64,000 nt of DNA from Haloechinothrix aidingensis. Its GTDB lineage: Bacteria > Actinomycetota > Actinomycetes > Mycobacteriales > Pseudonocardiaceae. Position 1 is the stretch's first letter. Each line of letters opens with the position of its first letter. Location: positions 610,531 through 674,530 of the forward strand of contig NZ_JACCKD010000002.1 of assembly GCF_013450155.1 (NCBI RefSeq), given 5' to 3'. The position numbers and the translations under genes were made by a program. The notes below the pieces were generated by a model. It was not told where the DNA came from and made no database searches. It saw nothing but the letters and a program-made list of their open reading frames with translations. Shown here one piece after another: positions 1 through 10,184 of this stretch.

Positions 1-720
1 GGCTTCCGCTACCCGGGGACCGACACCCCTGCCGTGCGAGACATGTCCTTCTCGGTCGAGCCGGGGCAGACGGTCGCCCTCGTCGGGCCGACCGGCGCCG
101 GGAAGTCGACGGTGGTCAAGCTGATCGCGCGGATGTACGACGTCACCTCGGGCCGGGTGACCGTCGACGGGATCGACGTACGCGACCTCGACCCCGAGCG
201 GCTCCGCGGCCGCATGGGGGTCGTCCCCCAGGAGGGGTACCTGTTCTCCGGCACCGTCGCGGACAACGTGCGCTACGGGCGCCCCGAGGCCAGTGACACC
301 GCGGTCGAGGACGCGGTCCGTGCCGTCGGCGCGCTGGAGTCGGTCGCAGCGCTGCCGAACGGCTTCGCGCAGCAGGTCGGCGAGCGGGGCCAGTCGCTGT
401 CCGCCGGTCAGCGACAGCTCGTCGCGCTGGCCCGCGCCGAGCTCGTCGACCCCGACATCCTGCTGCTCGACGAGGCCACGGCGGCTCTGGACCCGCACAC
501 CGAAGCGGCAGTGCTGCGCGCGAGCGAGCGGGTGGCCCGGGACCGCACCACGTTCCTCGTCGCGCACCGGCTGCCCACGGCCGCGCGCGCCGATCGCATC
601 CTGGTGCTCGACGACGGCGAGATCGTCGAGGACGGCAGCCACACCGAGTTGCTCGCCAGGAACGGTGCGTACGCACAGCTGTGGAACGCGAGCTCACGAA
701 CGCGCGCGGCGGCTCCGTGA
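1..720 (+). CDS. ABC transporter ATP-binding domain, C-terminal part (5' truncated by window)
   Basis: The reading frame is open from base 1, so the gene begins outside the window; 239 residues are visible. They form a complete nucleotide-binding domain: Walker A GPTGAGKS (visible residues 29-36), Q-loop in VVPQEGYLF, signature LSAGQ (133-137), Walker B ILLLDE (153-158) and H-loop His189. The sequence is typical of exporter-type ATPases whose membrane domain is fused upstream of the ATPase (MsbA/SmdB-like), with the D-loop/Walker B region ATAALDPHTE and a C-terminal VEDGSHTELL. The likely role is ATP-driven export as half of a homo- or heterodimer; the substrate cannot be told. An upstream partner gene is likely but lies outside the window. 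Confidence 0.9.
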   Translation, partial: GFRYPGTDTPAVRDMSFSVEPGQTVALVGPTGAGKSTVVKLIARMYDVTSGRVTVDGIDVRDLDPERLRGRMGVVPQEGYLFSGTVADNVRYGRPEASDTAVEDAVRAVGALESVAALPNGFAQQVGERGQSLSAGQRQLVALARAELVDPDILLLDEATAALDPHTEAAVLRASERVARDRTTFLVAHRLPTAARADRILVLDDGEIVEDGSHTELLARNGAYAQLWNASSRTRAAAP

Positions 721-998
721 CGCCGGTGCCCATCCACCGACCTGTGATCCATCCACCAGGCCACGGGACTGCTCGCCACACAACGCGACGAAAGCGATAG
801 CCTGGTAGGTACGAGGTGACACACGCACCGCAGGAGGGTGATTCCGATCCAGTCGAGCAGGGCGGCCGGTGGGCGGTCCACGACGGCTGAGTCACCAGAG
901 CCCGGCGGAAGGCCTCCCGGGGCCGCGCCGAGCCGCGGGCGCGTGGACGACCCGACAGGTGAACAAGGCAACGAGACGGATTGAGGCGAAATCTAGTC

Positions 999-3900
999 GT
1001 GTCCAGCAGTACTCCTGCTTCGCAGTTCGGTCCCAACGAATGGCTCGTCGAGGAGATGTACGAGCGATACCTCGACGATCCGAACTCGGTGGACGCCGCC
1101 TGGCACGACTTCTTCGCCGACTTCAAGTCGGCGCACGCGAGCGACGGCAAGCGCGGCGCGGGCGGTGCGTCCACGACGGCAAGCCAGCAGGAGCAGGCTC
1201 AGCAGGCCGCCACGCAGCTTACCCAGCAGGAGCAGGCGCCCCAGCAGCCGCAGCAGCAGGGCCAACAGGCGCGGCAGTCCTCGCCGGACGGGTCCGGCCA
1301 GGACTCCGGGAGCCGCGCCGCTGCCCCGTCCGGCGCGGCGGGCCAGCCCCAGCAGGCGGCGCCCGCAACGGCCACGGCACAGACCGGCACCGCCACGGAG
1401 TCCCGGCAGCAACCCCAGCAGAAGTCCCAGCAGGTCGCGCAGCAAGCCGACGGCCGGGAAACGACCCTGTTGCGCGGTCCGGCCGCGGCCATCGCGAAGA
1501 ACATGGACGCCTCCCTGACGGTGCCGACGGCGACGAGCGTGCGGGCGGTGCCTGCCAAGCTCATGGCCGACAACCGCATCGTGATCAACAATCACCTGCA
1601 GCGCACGCGCGGTGGCAAGATCTCGTTCACGCACCTCATCGGCTACGCGATGGTGCGCGCGCTGCGCGAGTTCCCGAACATGAACCGGCACTATGAGCTC
1701 ATCGACGGCAAGCCGCACGCGGTGACGCCCGAAAACGTCAACCTCGGCATCGCCATCGACCTGCAGGGCAAGGACGGGCAGCGCAACCTGGTCGTCGCCT
1801 CCGTCAAGGCCGTCGAGAACATGACGTTCCTGCAGTTCTGGCAGGCCTACGAGGAGATCATCAAGAAGGCGCGCAACAACAAGCTCACCGCCGAGGACTT
1901 CTCCGGGACCACGATCTCGCTGACCAACCCGGGGGGCATCGGCACGAACCACTCCGTGCCCCGGCTGCAGTCCGGGCAGGGCTGCATCATCGGGGTCGGC
2001 GCCATGCAGTACCCGGCGCAGTTCGAGGGCACCAGCGAGAGCACCCTCGTCGACCTCGCCATCAGCAAGATCATCACGCTGACGTCGACGTACGACCACC
2101 GGGTCATCCAGGGTGCCGAGTCCGGCGAGTTCCTCAAGCGCATCCACGCGCTGCTGCTCGGTGAGGACCGGTTCTACGACGACATCTTCACCTCGCTCCG
2201 GCTGCCGTACGAGCCGGTGCGCTGGGTCGAGGACATCCCGGAAGGGGCGATCGACAAGAACGCCAGGGTGCTCGAGCTGATCGACGCCTACCGGATGCGC
2301 GGGCACCTGATGGCCGACGCCGACCCGCTCAACTACCGGCAGCGCAGGCACGAGGACCTGGACATCCTCTCGCACGGGCTGACGCTGTGGGACCTCGACC
2401 GCGAGTTCGCCGTCGGCGGCTTCGCGGGCAAGCAACGCATGCGGTTGCGCGACATCCTCGGGGTGCTGCGCGACTCCTACTGCCGCACCGTCGGGATCGA
2501 GTACACCCACATCGTCGACCCCGAGGAACGCCTGTGGCTGCAGGACCGCATCGAGGTCAAGCACGAGAAACCCCCGACACCCGAGCAGAAGTACATCCTG
2601 AGCAAGCTCAACGCCGCCGAGGCCTTCGAGACGTTCCTGCAGACCAAGTACGTCGGCCAGAAGCGGTTCTCCCTCGAAGGCGGCGAGACCGTGATCCCGC
2701 TGCTGGACACCCTGCTGGACAAGTCCGCAGAGCACGAGCTGGACGAGGTCGTCATCGGCATGCCGCACCGCGGGCGGCTCAACGTGCTGGCCAACATCGT
2801 CGGCAAGCCGATCTCGCAGATCTTCCAGGAGTTCGAAGGCAACCTCGACCCCGGGCAGGCGCACGGATCCGGGGACGTCAAGTACCACTTGGGCGCCGAG
2901 GGCAAGTACTTCCGCATGTTCGGGGACGGCGAGACCAAGGTCTCGCTGACCGCCAACCCGTCGCATCTCGAGGCGGTCAACCCGATCCTCGAGGGCATCG
3001 TGCGGGCCAAGCAGGACATCCTCGACAAGGGCAGCGCGGGCTACACGGTGCTTCCCGTCCTGCTGCACGGGGACGCGGCCTTCGCCGGGCAGGGTGTGGT
3101 CGCCGAGACGCTGAACCTCGCGATGCTGCGCGGGTACCGCACCGGCGGGACCGTACACGTGATCATCAACAACCAGGTGGGTTTCACCACCGCGCCGGAG
3201 CATGCCCGCTCGACCCACTACGCCACGGATGTCGCCAAGATGATCGGCGCACCGGTCTTCCACGTCAACGGGGACGACCCGGAGGCGGTGTACTGGGTCG
3301 CCAAGCTGGCCGTGGACTACCGTCAGGCGTTCAACAAGGACGTCGTGATCGACATGCTCTGCTACCGGCGGCGCGGCCACAACGAGGGGGACGACCCCTC
3401 GATGACCCAGCCCGCGATGTACGACATCATCGACACCAAGCGCAGCGTCCGCAAGATCTACACGGAGTCGCTGATCGGGCGGGGTGACCTCTCCGTCGAG
3501 GAGGCCGAGACCGCGCTGCGCGACTTCTCCAGCCAGCTCGAGCACGTGTTCAACGAGGTACGCGAGCTGGAGAAGCACCCGATCGAGGCAAGTCCCTCTG
3601 TCGAGCACCACCAGCAACTGCCCGCACAGGTGCCCACCGCGATCTCGCAGGAGGCCATCGAGCGCATCGGGGACGCATTCGGTAACCCGCCCGAGGGCTT
3701 CGCCCCGCACCCGCGTGTCAAGCCGGTGCTCGAGCGGCGCCACAAGATGTCCCGCGAGGGCGACATCGACTGGGCGTTCGGCGAGCTGCTCGCGTTCGGT
3801 TCGCTCGCATTGGACGGTCGCCTTGTCCGGCTGTCCGGTCAGGACTCCCGGCGTGGCACGTTCGTGCAGCGCCACTCGGTACTGATGGACCGCAACACGG

Positions 3901-4796
3901 GCAAGGAGTACGCCCCGCTGCAGAACCTCGCCGAGGGTCAGGGCAGGGTGATGGTGTACGACTCCGCGCTGTCGGAGTTCGCCGCGCTCGGGTTCGAGTA
4001 CGGCTACTCGGTGGCCAACTCCAACGCCCTCGTGCTGTGGGAGGCCCAGTTCGGCGATTTCGTCAACGGGGGCCAGGTGGTCATCGACGAGTACATCTCC
4101 TCGGGTGAGGCCAAGTGGGGCCAGCACTCCGGCGTGGTCCTCCTGCTGCCGCACGGGCACGAGGGTCAGGGTCCCGATCACACCTCCGGCCGCATCGAGC
4201 GATTCCTGCAACTGTGCGCCGAGCACTCCATGACCGTCGCGGTTCCGTCCACGCCCGCGAACTACTTCCACCTGCTGCGCAGGCACGCCCTCGACGGGGT
4301 GGACCGTCCCGTGGTGCTGTTCACCCCGAAGAGCATGCTGCGGGACAAGCACGTGCGGTCCTCGCTCGGGGACTTCACAGGGTCCTCGCGGTTCCTGTCG
4401 GTGATCGACGACGACACGGTGGACCCCGCCAAGGTACGCAAGGTGCTGCTCACCTCGGGGAAGCTGTACTGGGAGCTGGCCACCGAGCGGGAGAAGCGAG
4501 GGATCGACGACATCGCGCTGGTGCGCATCGAGCAGTACTACCCGATTCCGAAGGACAAGTTGCGGGCTGCCCTGCAGCGCTACCCGGCCGCGACGTCGGT
4601 GGTATGGGCCCAGGAGGAGCCGGAGAACCAGGGCGCATGGCCGTTCTTCGGGCTGAACCTGCCTCGCCGGGTACCGGAGGCGTTCACCGAGCCGCTTCAG
4701 GTGGTGTGCCGCAGGCCCATGGCGGCACCTTCCGCCGGCTCGCCCAAGGTGCACGAGGTCGAGCAGAAGGCGATCATCGACGAGGCCCTGAGCTGA
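999..4796 (+). CDS. kgd: Multifunctional 2-oxoglutarate dehydrogenase E1o/E2o component
   Basis: TCA-cycle enzyme joining a succinyltransferase-like domain to a thiamine-diphosphate E1 domain; about 1265 aa, the usual size for actinobacterial Kgd. The N-terminus [15 protein letters not shown] is the conserved E1-type helix. A Gln-rich linker (about residues 55-160) leads to the E2o domain, which ends with the catalytic [11 protein letters not shown] (His near 367). The E1 part carries the ThDP loop GDAAFAGQG (near 691) with the downstream NNQ. I prefer GTG 999 ([14 protein letters not shown], as in mycobacterial Kgd) to TTG 981. A GAGG lies 12 bases upstream, so the ribosome site is weak. It is monocistronic and converges on the protease gene across a shared hairpin. 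In mycobacteria the enzyme is held back by the FHA protein GarA, which is not encoded here. Confidence 0.96.
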   Translation: MSSSTPASQFGPNEWLVEEMYERYLDDPNSVDAAWHDFFADFKSAHASDGKRGAGGASTTASQQEQAQQAATQLTQQEQAPQQPQQQGQQARQSSPDGSGQDSGSRAAAPSGAAGQPQQAAPATATAQTGTATESRQQPQQKSQQVAQQADGRETTLLRGPAAAIAKNMDASLTVPTATSVRAVPAKLMADNRIVINNHLQRTRGGKISFTHLIGYAMVRALREFPNMNRHYELIDGKPHAVTPENVNLGIAIDLQGKDGQRNLVVASVKAVENMTFLQFWQAYEEIIKKARNNKLTAEDFSGTTISLTNPGGIGTNHSVPRLQSGQGCIIGVGAMQYPAQFEGTSESTLVDLAISKIITLTSTYDHRVIQGAESGEFLKRIHALLLGEDRFYDDIFTSLRLPYEPVRWVEDIPEGAIDKNARVLELIDAYRMRGHLMADADPLNYRQRRHEDLDILSHGLTLWDLDREFAVGGFAGKQRMRLRDILGVLRDSYCRTVGIEYTHIVDPEERLWLQDRIEVKHEKPPTPEQKYILSKLNAAEAFETFLQTKYVGQKRFSLEGGETVIPLLDTLLDKSAEHELDEVVIGMPHRGRLNVLANIVGKPISQIFQEFEGNLDPGQAHGSGDVKYHLGAEGKYFRMFGDGETKVSLTANPSHLEAVNPILEGIVRAKQDILDKGSAGYTVLPVLLHGDAAFAGQGVVAETLNLAMLRGYRTGGTVHVIINNQVGFTTAPEHARSTHYATDVAKMIGAPVFHVNGDDPEAVYWVAKLAVDYRQAFNKDVVIDMLCYRRRGHNEGDDPSMTQPAMYDIIDTKRSVRKIYTESLIGRGDLSVEEAETALRDFSSQLEHVFNEVRELEKHPIEASPSVEHHQQLPAQVPTAISQEAIERIGDAFGNPPEGFAPHPRVKPVLERRHKMSREGDIDWAFGELLAFGSLALDGRLVRLSGQDSRRGTFVQRHSVLMDRNTGKEYAPLQNLAEGQGRVMVYDSALSEFAALGFEYGYSVANSNALVLWEAQFGDFVNGGQVVIDEYISSGEAKWGQHSGVVLLLPHGHEGQGPDHTSGRIERFLQLCAEHSMTVAVPSTPANYFHLLRRHALDGVDRPVVLFTPKSMLRDKHVRSSLGDFTGSSRFLSVIDDDTVDPAKVRKVLLTSGKLYWELATEREKRGIDDIALVRIEQYYPIPKDKLRAALQRYPAATSVVWAQEEPENQGAWPFFGLNLPRRVPEAFTEPLQVVCRRPMAAPSAGSPKVHEVEQKAIIDEALS

Positions 4797-4876
4797 GGGA
4801 GCCGCAGGCGACAGCGGTTGCCAGCCTGACAGCACCCGGGTTACCGTAAAAAGTGAGCCGGTCGACCCCCAGGGCC

Positions 4877-4930
4877 GGCAGTAGCCCCGGCGCACCCCCT
4901 CCCCCCTCGGCGCCGGGGCTCTCTACTGCC
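4877..4930. terminator. Bidirectional hairpin between kgd and the subtilase gene
   Basis: The arms 4877-4893 and 4910-4930 pair (GGCAGTAG with CTACTGCC, CCCCGGCGC with GCGCCGGGG) with a small bulge and a C-rich loop. It sits in the 154-base gap between two convergent stop codons, so it can serve both strands. There is no clear U-run. Confidence 0.75.
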
Positions 4931-4950
4931 TACACCTGGAAACTTGCTGG

Positions 4951-6546
4951 CTACAGCTCGAGTGACCAGCTGTCGATGTAGCCGGTGTCACTCCAGTACA
5001 CGTCGTCCACGCGCAGCTGCCACTCGCCGTCGGCGTCGTAGCTCGACAGGTCCCTGTCGACGCTGCCCTGCACGTTGTCCGCACTGTCCCACGGGTCCGA
5101 GTTCTTCAGCCGGAACTCGTCACCGTTCGGTGCGATCAGATCGATCACCAGGTCACCACGGTAGGAGTGCTTGATGTCCACCGAGATGGTCGACGACGAC
5201 GAAGCCGCCCGGCCGCAGTCGGTGAACGTGATGGAGCTGGTGGCGACCGGTCCGTTGTCCGGGATGTCGACCCGGTTGTCGTTGGTCCCGTTACACGTAC
5301 CCGGCTCCGGGTCGTCCGGGTCGTCACCACCGTCGCCGCTGCCGGTGTAGAGCAGCCTGTTCGGCGATCCGGATCCCGGGTTGCTCACCACCCCGCTCGT
5401 CGCGTTGCTCTCCAACGCGTCCTTGACCTCACCGGGGCCGGCCGACGGGTTGTCTGCGAGGTAGAGCGCCGCGGCACCGGCGACGTGCGGGGACGCCATC
5501 GAGGTACCCGAGATGGTGTTGGTCGCGCTGTCCGAGCCGATCCAGGCCGAGGTGATACTGCTTCCCGGCGCGAAGATGTCGGTGCAGGTGCCGTAGTTGG
5601 AGAACGACGAGCGCGAGTCACTCGACGTGGTCGCGTTGACCGTCAACGCCTCGGCGACGCGCGCGGGCGAGTAGTTGCACGCGTCCGCGTTGTCGTTGCC
5701 GGAGGCGACCGCGTAGGTCACTCCGGAGGCCACCGAGCTGCGCACGGCGTCGTCGAGGGCCGTGCTCGCTCCCCCACCGAGGCTCATGTTCGCCACCGCG
5801 GGACCCTGATGGTTCTCGGTCACCCAGTCGACTCCGTCGATCACGCCCGCGTTCGTTCCGCGGCCGTCGCAGTCGAGCACCCGCACGCTGTACAGGTTGG
5901 TGCCCTTGGCGACACCGTGCGCCGAACCGCCGACGGTGCCCGCGACGTGGGTGCCGTGACCCTGGCAGTCCTCACCGTTGCGACCGTCGCCGATGGCGTC
6001 GAAGCCGGGCTGGGCCCGGCCCTCGAAGTCGTTGTGCGAGTAGTTGATGCCGGTGTCGAGAATGTAGCTGTTCACGTTCGACGCCGTCGTCGAGTACCCG
6101 TATACATCGTCGAGCGGCAGGTCACGCTGGTCGATGCGGTCGAGACCCCAGGACGGCGGGTTGGGCTGCTCCTCCTGCTGCAGCTCGACGGTCGTGTTCT
6201 GTTCGACGTAGGCCACCTCCGGGTCGTTGGCGGCCTGCCGGGCGTCGCGCTCGCTCATCTCGGCCGCATAGCCGCGTATCGCCGCGGAGTAGGTGTGTTC
6301 GACCTCGGCGTTCCTGCGTTGGGCATGGCTGTGTGCCGTCTCGTCGGCTGCGGCGTTCGGGACACTGTCGTCGAAGACGACGATGTAGCTGCCCTCGATC
6401 GCATCCGGATTGTCGGCGCCCCGGACCTGCCCTTCCGGATCGGCCCCCGCGACCGCGTTGCCGCTCAACGAGCTGAGCACGGCAACGGCGGCAACGATCC
6501 CTATGCCCGGGACCGCCGTCCTTCTCGATCTCCATTTTCGGGTCAC
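4951..6546 (-). CDS. Secreted subtilisin-like (S8) protease with C-terminal P domain
   Basis: Exported serine endopeptidase precursor of 531 aa. Start GTG 6546 has GGGAGG eight bases upstream and gives a basic N-terminus followed by a hydrophobic core ending in NAVAGA, a Sec signal peptide. Next come an inhibitor_I9 propeptide (SYIVVFDD to VEQNT), the catalytic domain with Asp in YILDTGINYSHNDF, His in GHGTHVAGTVG and Ser in SGTSMASPHVAGA, then an Asp/Gly/Pro linker (DGGDDPDDPEPG). The end is a P/Homo B beta-sandwich (DIKHSYRGDLVIDLIAPNG to YIDSWSLEL) known from proprotein convertases and many bacterial extracellular proteases. It should act outside the cell after autocatalytic removal of the propeptide. 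It stands alone, preceded by about 700 non-coding bases that hold its promoter. Confidence 0.95.
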   Translation of the reverse strand: MTRKWRSRRTAVPGIGIVAAVAVLSSLSGNAVAGADPEGQVRGADNPDAIEGSYIVVFDDSVPNAAADETAHSHAQRRNAEVEHTYSAAIRGYAAEMSERDARQAANDPEVAYVEQNTTVELQQEEQPNPPSWGLDRIDQRDLPLDDVYGYSTTASNVNSYILDTGINYSHNDFEGRAQPGFDAIGDGRNGEDCQGHGTHVAGTVGGSAHGVAKGTNLYSVRVLDCDGRGTNAGVIDGVDWVTENHQGPAVANMSLGGGASTALDDAVRSSVASGVTYAVASGNDNADACNYSPARVAEALTVNATTSSDSRSSFSNYGTCTDIFAPGSSITSAWIGSDSATNTISGTSMASPHVAGAAALYLADNPSAGPGEVKDALESNATSGVVSNPGSGSPNRLLYTGSGDGGDDPDDPEPGTCNGTNDNRVDIPDNGPVATSSITFTDCGRAASSSSTISVDIKHSYRGDLVIDLIAPNGDEFRLKNSDPWDSADNVQGSVDRDLSSYDADGEWQLRVDDVYWSDTGYIDSWSLEL

Positions 6547-7244
6547 TCTGATCGCCTCCCAAGTACGATCCACACGGAATCCATGTGGCGGATCCCGTGA
6601 TCGGGGTTCTCCGCGTTCGATGGAACGCGCGCCGAACACTAATTCGGGCGATCAGAGCACGACAGGCCTTGATATCGGGGAACGAGCGGGGTACGCGACG
6701 ACATTCTGTAGCGCGGCTACACGTTTCGGGACCACCAGGCAGCGCCGCGCCAACACTCCTCAGGGAGAATCCGGGAGCGCGGGGTTCGGAGTCCGACCGA
6801 AGAACCAGGACGGGCGCATGATTCCGCGGCTCGACCTCCGGGATCGTTCGCCGCGCTGTGAACCGTCGCCACTCCTGTCACCTGCGCACAACCGGAACGA
6901 TTCACGGTGCGGACGAGACACGCGCCGCGTGTAAAAGAATCTTCCGTGCCGCACGGAACACATCAGGAAGCGCGACAAGGTACGATAGTAGGAAATCGTC
7001 GAAAAGTTCCGACACAGGCGCTCGCGCACGGCCGGGACACGCAATCTTGTACGCGCTTCTCGATTCCCGGCCAACACCCGGGCAGGCGACTGAAACGAAC
7101 AGCCGAACCGGCGACCTCGATTCGGCCCATCCCGCCGCGTCCGAATATCTCCGAACGAAAGTAGGAATTTTCGAGCGAGCCGAAGGACCCCTCCGGTACC
7201 TGTCAGGTACGCAAGGAGTCCTTCGGCTCGAACGACCGGCCGCG
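6547..7244. other. 698-base intergenic region, lower GC than its surroundings
   Basis: It lies between the malic enzyme stop and the protease start, both on the minus strand, so it should hold the malic enzyme terminator and the protease promoter. I find no convincing coding frame on either strand: candidate frames lack ribosome sites and domain-like sequence. About 6640-7170 is visibly richer in A/T, with runs such as AATTCGGG, GAAATCG and GAAAGTAGGAATTTTCG. Apart from the hairpin at 7176-7230, no recognised motif was found. Confidence 0.6.
7176..7230. terminator. Hairpin downstream of the malic enzyme gene
   Basis: CGAGCCGAAGGA (7176-7187) pairs perfectly with TCCTTCGGCTCG (7219-7230). Inside, CTCC (7191-7194) can pair with GGAG (7215-7218), and GGTACC/GGTAC repeats lie in the loop. 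It begins 15 bases after the malic enzyme stop codon. There is no U-run on the minus strand. Confidence 0.7.
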
Positions 7245-8438
7245 CTACACCACGCCGTCCTCGCCTGCGGCCTTCGCGACGGCCGTCGCGACCTCGAGGG
7301 CCACCCGCGGATCCAGCGCGCTCGGCATGATCCGCTCGACGGAGAGGTCCTCCGCCGCGACCGTCGCGATCGCCTCGGCGGCGGCGATCTTCATGTTGTC
7401 GGTGATCGTGTGCGCACCGGCATCCAGCGCGCCGCGGAAGACGCCCGGGAAGGCGAGCACGTTGTTGATCTGGTTCGGAAAGTCACTGCGCCCCGTGGCG
7501 ACCACGCTCGCGTACCGGCCCGCGACGTGCGGGTGCACCTCCGGCTCCGGGTTCGACAGCGCGAACACGATGGGGTCGGGCGCCATGACGGAGAGCAGGT
7601 TCTCGTCGATCGTCGCGCCGGACAGGCCGATGAACACATCCGCGCCCGCCATGGCCTCGTCGAGGCCGCCCGTCAGCCCTGCCTTGTTGGTGCTCGCGGC
7701 CAGCTCCGCCTTGACCGGGTGCAGGCCTTCCCTGCCCTCGTGGAGGATGCCCCGCGAGTCCAGCAGGGTCACGTCGGCGACACCTGCCGCCTGCAGGATC
7801 CGGGCGCACGCCACCCCGGCGGCGCCCGCGCCCGAGATCACCACCCGCTGCTCACCGAGGTTCCTGCCCAGCGTGATGTTCGCGCCGCGCAGCGCGGCGA
7901 GCACCACGATCGCGGTCCCGTGCTGATCGTCGTGCATGACCGGGCAGTCCAGCTCGTTCTTGAGCCTGTCCTCGATCTCGAAACACCGTGGCGCGGCGAT
8001 GTCCTCGAGGTTGACGGCCCCGAAGGACGGCCGCAACCGCACGAGTGTCTCCACGATCTCGTCCACATCGGTGGTGTCCAGCACCAGTGGAACGGCATTG
8101 AGGTCGGCGAAGTTCTTGAACAGGGCGGACTTGCCCTCCATCACCGGAAGCGAAGCGCTCGCCCCGATGTCGCCGAGCCCGAGCACGGCAGTTCCGTCGC
8201 TGACCACGGCCACCATGCGGTGCGCCCACGTGTACCGGGACGCCAGTGCCGGGTTCTGCGCGATCGCCTCGCTGACCTTGGCGACCCCAGGGGTGTACGC
8301 GATGGCCAGCTCTCGAGGGTCCGCGATCGAGCCTACCGCGTTTACCGCCAGCTTGCCGTCCTCGTGGAGGTCGAAGATCTCCTCCTCCGTCACGGGGCGA
8401 GTGTGCTCAGCTGTGCTGGAACGGGCATTCTCGATCAT
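7245..8438 (-). CDS. Malic enzyme (malate dehydrogenase, oxaloacetate-decarboxylating)
   Basis: Converts malate to pyruvate and CO2 with reduction of NAD(P), linking the TCA cycle to pyruvate. About 397 aa, of the compact bacterial class. The conserved block YTPGVAKVSEAIA holds the catalytic Tyr. SDGTAVLGLGDIGASASLPV and the metal/malate segments MEGKSALFKNF and HDDQHGTAIV follow, then the dinucleotide fold VVISGAGAAGVACARIL. Start ATG 8438 (MIENARSS) has AGGGA five bases upstream; ATG 8453 is a slightly longer alternative without a good site. Co-factor preference cannot be read with confidence; close relatives are mostly annotated as NAD-dependent. It is the only gene of its transcription unit here. 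Confidence 0.93.
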   Translation of the reverse strand: MIENARSSTAEHTRPVTEEEIFDLHEDGKLAVNAVGSIADPRELAIAYTPGVAKVSEAIAQNPALASRYTWAHRMVAVVSDGTAVLGLGDIGASASLPVMEGKSALFKNFADLNAVPLVLDTTDVDEIVETLVRLRPSFGAVNLEDIAAPRCFEIEDRLKNELDCPVMHDDQHGTAIVVLAALRGANITLGRNLGEQRVVISGAGAAGVACARILQAAGVADVTLLDSRGILHEGREGLHPVKAELAASTNKAGLTGGLDEAMAGADVFIGLSGATIDENLLSVMAPDPIVFALSNPEPEVHPHVAGRYASVVATGRSDFPNQINNVLAFPGVFRGALDAGAHTITDNMKIAAAEAIATVAAEDLSVERIMPSALDPRVALEVATAVAKAAGEDGVV

Positions 8439-8814
8439 GGTTGTCCCTGTCATCGTGTACTCGGTTCTCGGCCGTGACCTCGTGCCGGTGCGCCGGGACG
8501 GGGCCGGAACGGCCATACTCACTGGACGCGCGTCACGATCGCGGACGCGCGAGAATAGAGGAATTATCTCATCCGGCTCGGCGCGGGTGCGGTGGCACCT
8601 GATGCGCGGGCAGTATGCGGGGCGTGCCGCCTAGCTGTTGCTGCGGCCACGGCTGTGCTACTACAACCGACAGTGCTGTTGCTCCTGATCGTATAGTATC
8701 GCAGCCGCGCCATCCCGCACACTTCCTCCCTGCGGTGCATCTCACAGCACAGGCATCTCGGATACGTACCGGTACCGCCGCGTCGCGACCGGGCGACGTG
8801 CGAGGCTTCGCCCC
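8439..8814. other. Divergent intergenic region, malic enzyme / epimerase
   Basis: 376 bases between two divergent starts, so it must hold both promoters. A TATAGTAT at 8692-8699 (plus strand) resembles a -10 box about 115 bases before the epimerase start. No well-spaced -35, repeat, hairpin or coding frame was recognised. Confidence 0.45.
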
Positions 8815-9420
8815 ATGCACGCACGTGAGCTGAGCATCCGGGACTCCTACGAGTTCACCCCCCGGGTTTTCCCGGACGACCGGGGCCACTTCGCCGCACC
8901 GTTCCAGTCGGCCACCTTCCACGAGACCGTCGGACACCCGCTGACGGTGGCCCAGTCCAACCACAGCGTCTCGCGGCGCGGTGTCATCCGCGGTGTCCAC
9001 TTCGCCGACACACCACCCGGCCAGGCCAAGTACGTGTACTGCGCGCGGGGCGCGTTGCTGGACATCGTCGTCGACGTACGCACCGGCTCTCCCACGTTCG
9101 GCGCGCACGAGGTGGTGCACCTGGACGCGACGAGCTGCCGGGCGGTCTACGTGGCCGAAGGGCTCGGGCACGCGTTCACCGCACTGACCGAGGATGCCGT
9201 GGCCATCTACCTGTGCTCGACCGCGTACAACCCGGCTGCCGAGCACGGCATCGACCCGCTCGACCCGGAACTGGCACTACCGTGGCCCGGGGACGTCGAG
9301 CCCGTGCTGTCCAGCAAGGATCGCCAGGCTCCCAGCCTGGCCGATGCCGCGAGCCACGGCATGCTACCCCGCTACGCGGACTGCCTGGCCCACTACGAAC
9401 GCCTGCGGGCGCGGGCCTGA
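8815..9420 (+). CDS. dTDP-4-dehydrorhamnose 3,5-epimerase family protein (RmlC-like)
   Basis: RmlC family cupin that would epimerise C3 and C5 of a dTDP-4-keto-6-deoxy sugar; 201 aa, slightly longer than typical RmlC (about 180-200). Visible family blocks are RGVIRGVHFA with the catalytic His, QAKYVYCARGALLDIVVDVR with the active-site Lys and sheet, GLGHAFTAL, and the C-terminal EHGIDPLDPELALPWPG. No rmlA, rmlB or rmlD gene is nearby, so it may belong to a specialised deoxysugar route or be a spare copy of the cell-wall rhamnose enzyme. The start ATG has no strong ribosome site (GGCTTCG only). Function within the family is not certain. Confidence 0.85.
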   Translation: MHARELSIRDSYEFTPRVFPDDRGHFAAPFQSATFHETVGHPLTVAQSNHSVSRRGVIRGVHFADTPPGQAKYVYCARGALLDIVVDVRTGSPTFGAHEVVHLDATSCRAVYVAEGLGHAFTALTEDAVAIYLCSTAYNPAAEHGIDPLDPELALPWPGDVEPVLSSKDRQAPSLADAASHGMLPRYADCLAHYERLRARA

Positions 9421-9463
9421 TCACTACGTATGTCTCGAGCTCCGGTCCGGCCGCCCCGCACCG

Positions 9464-9943
9464 TCACTTCTTGGGCGTCACCCAGATCGTGATCTCGCCG
9501 GTGACCACGGGCTCACCGCGCTTGTCGTACACCGTGAACGGCACGGGCAGATCCATCCCGTCGGTACCGAACTCCGGGATCGTGCCGAGCTCGGCGACCA
9601 CGCGCAGGCCGGTCTCGGCTTTCGCCTTGTAGTGGACGGTCATCCCCTTCGGCAGCCACCGGTGCGTCACCGGGACCGTCGCCTCGGCAAGCATGCCCAT
9701 CGCGATCTCCGCGAGGTTGCACGCCGCGATCGCGTGGAACGTCCGGATGTGGTTGTACACGCCGAACCACTTCGGGGCCGTCACCTCGCACCGGCCGGGT
9801 TCGAGCACCCGGACCGTGGGCAGCACCGTGCTGAAGTACGGCACCCTGAGTGCGATCGCCGTGGAGAACAGCTTGTGTCCGCCAGGCAGGCCACTCAAGC
9901 GCTTCCACAACGCCAGTGTCGGGGGTGTTGAGGCGGCGGTCAT
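9464..9943 (-). CDS. DUF4442 hotdog-fold protein (possible acyl-CoA thioesterase)
   Basis: 159 aa. The family has the hotdog fold of acyl-CoA thioesterases (PaaI/YiiD-like). The segment YNHIRTFHAIAACNLAEIAMGMLAEA matches the central helix where these enzymes carry their active-site residues, followed by the strands VTHRWLPKGMTVHYKAKAET and EPVVTGEITIWVTPKK. Start ATG 9943 is chosen for its strong AGGAAGGGAAGGA ribosome site and because upstream codons are unrelated to the family. It converges on the epimerase gene with a gap of 43 bases. Substrate unknown; the enzymatic assignment is inferred from the fold. Confidence 0.82.
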   Translation of the reverse strand: MTAASTPPTLALWKRLSGLPGGHKLFSTAIALRVPYFSTVLPTVRVLEPGRCEVTAPKWFGVYNHIRTFHAIAACNLAEIAMGMLAEATVPVTHRWLPKGMTVHYKAKAETGLRVVAELGTIPEFGTDGMDLPVPFTVYDKRGEPVVTGEITIWVTPKK

Positions 9944-10184
9944 CACGGTCCTTCCCTTCCTCAGCCTGTCCTCGCGCACGCGGTCGAGATACTCCGTCCA
10001 CCGCGGGCAGCGGGGTTCGCACTCGATGCTACTCGTCAGTAACCCCCACGGTATCCCTCGGCCCGCTACCGCGACAGGCCTGCGCGGGTGCCGGCCCGAC
10101 CTCGCCAGGTCGCCGGCCCCGGCCGGTGAATAAGCTACCCCGGTAGAACCGGAGGAGAGCACCGTCGTCACCCGGAGGTCAGCC

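Noticed and set aside
744-759. TGTGATCCATCCACCA as a CRP site upstream of kgd
   Set aside because: Only the left half matches; the right half CACCA lacks TCACA symmetry.
981-998. TTG 981 as the start of kgd
   Set aside because: It adds six residues not found in homologues; GTG 999 gives the conserved short N-terminus, though the ribosome site does not settle the matter.
993-4895. 1300-codon minus-strand open frame opposite kgd
   Set aside because: It is the mirror of a full-length conserved Kgd protein; the translation is repetitive in Leu/Val/Asp/His and has no recognisable domain.
5167-6600. Long plus-strand open frame of 477 codons opposite the protease gene
   Set aside because: It is the complement of a complete S8 protease; its protein is Arg/Val-rich without domain pattern, typical of GC-rich antisense frames.
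6675-6705. GGGAAC as a possible SigR -35 box near the protease gene
   Set aside because: At 18-19 bases downstream there is CAT or ATT, not GTT, and no gene starts in that direction.
6858-8477. 539-codon plus-strand frame opposite the malic enzyme gene
   Set aside because: It mirrors a complete malic enzyme and starts in non-coding DNA with mixed composition; no domain is visible.
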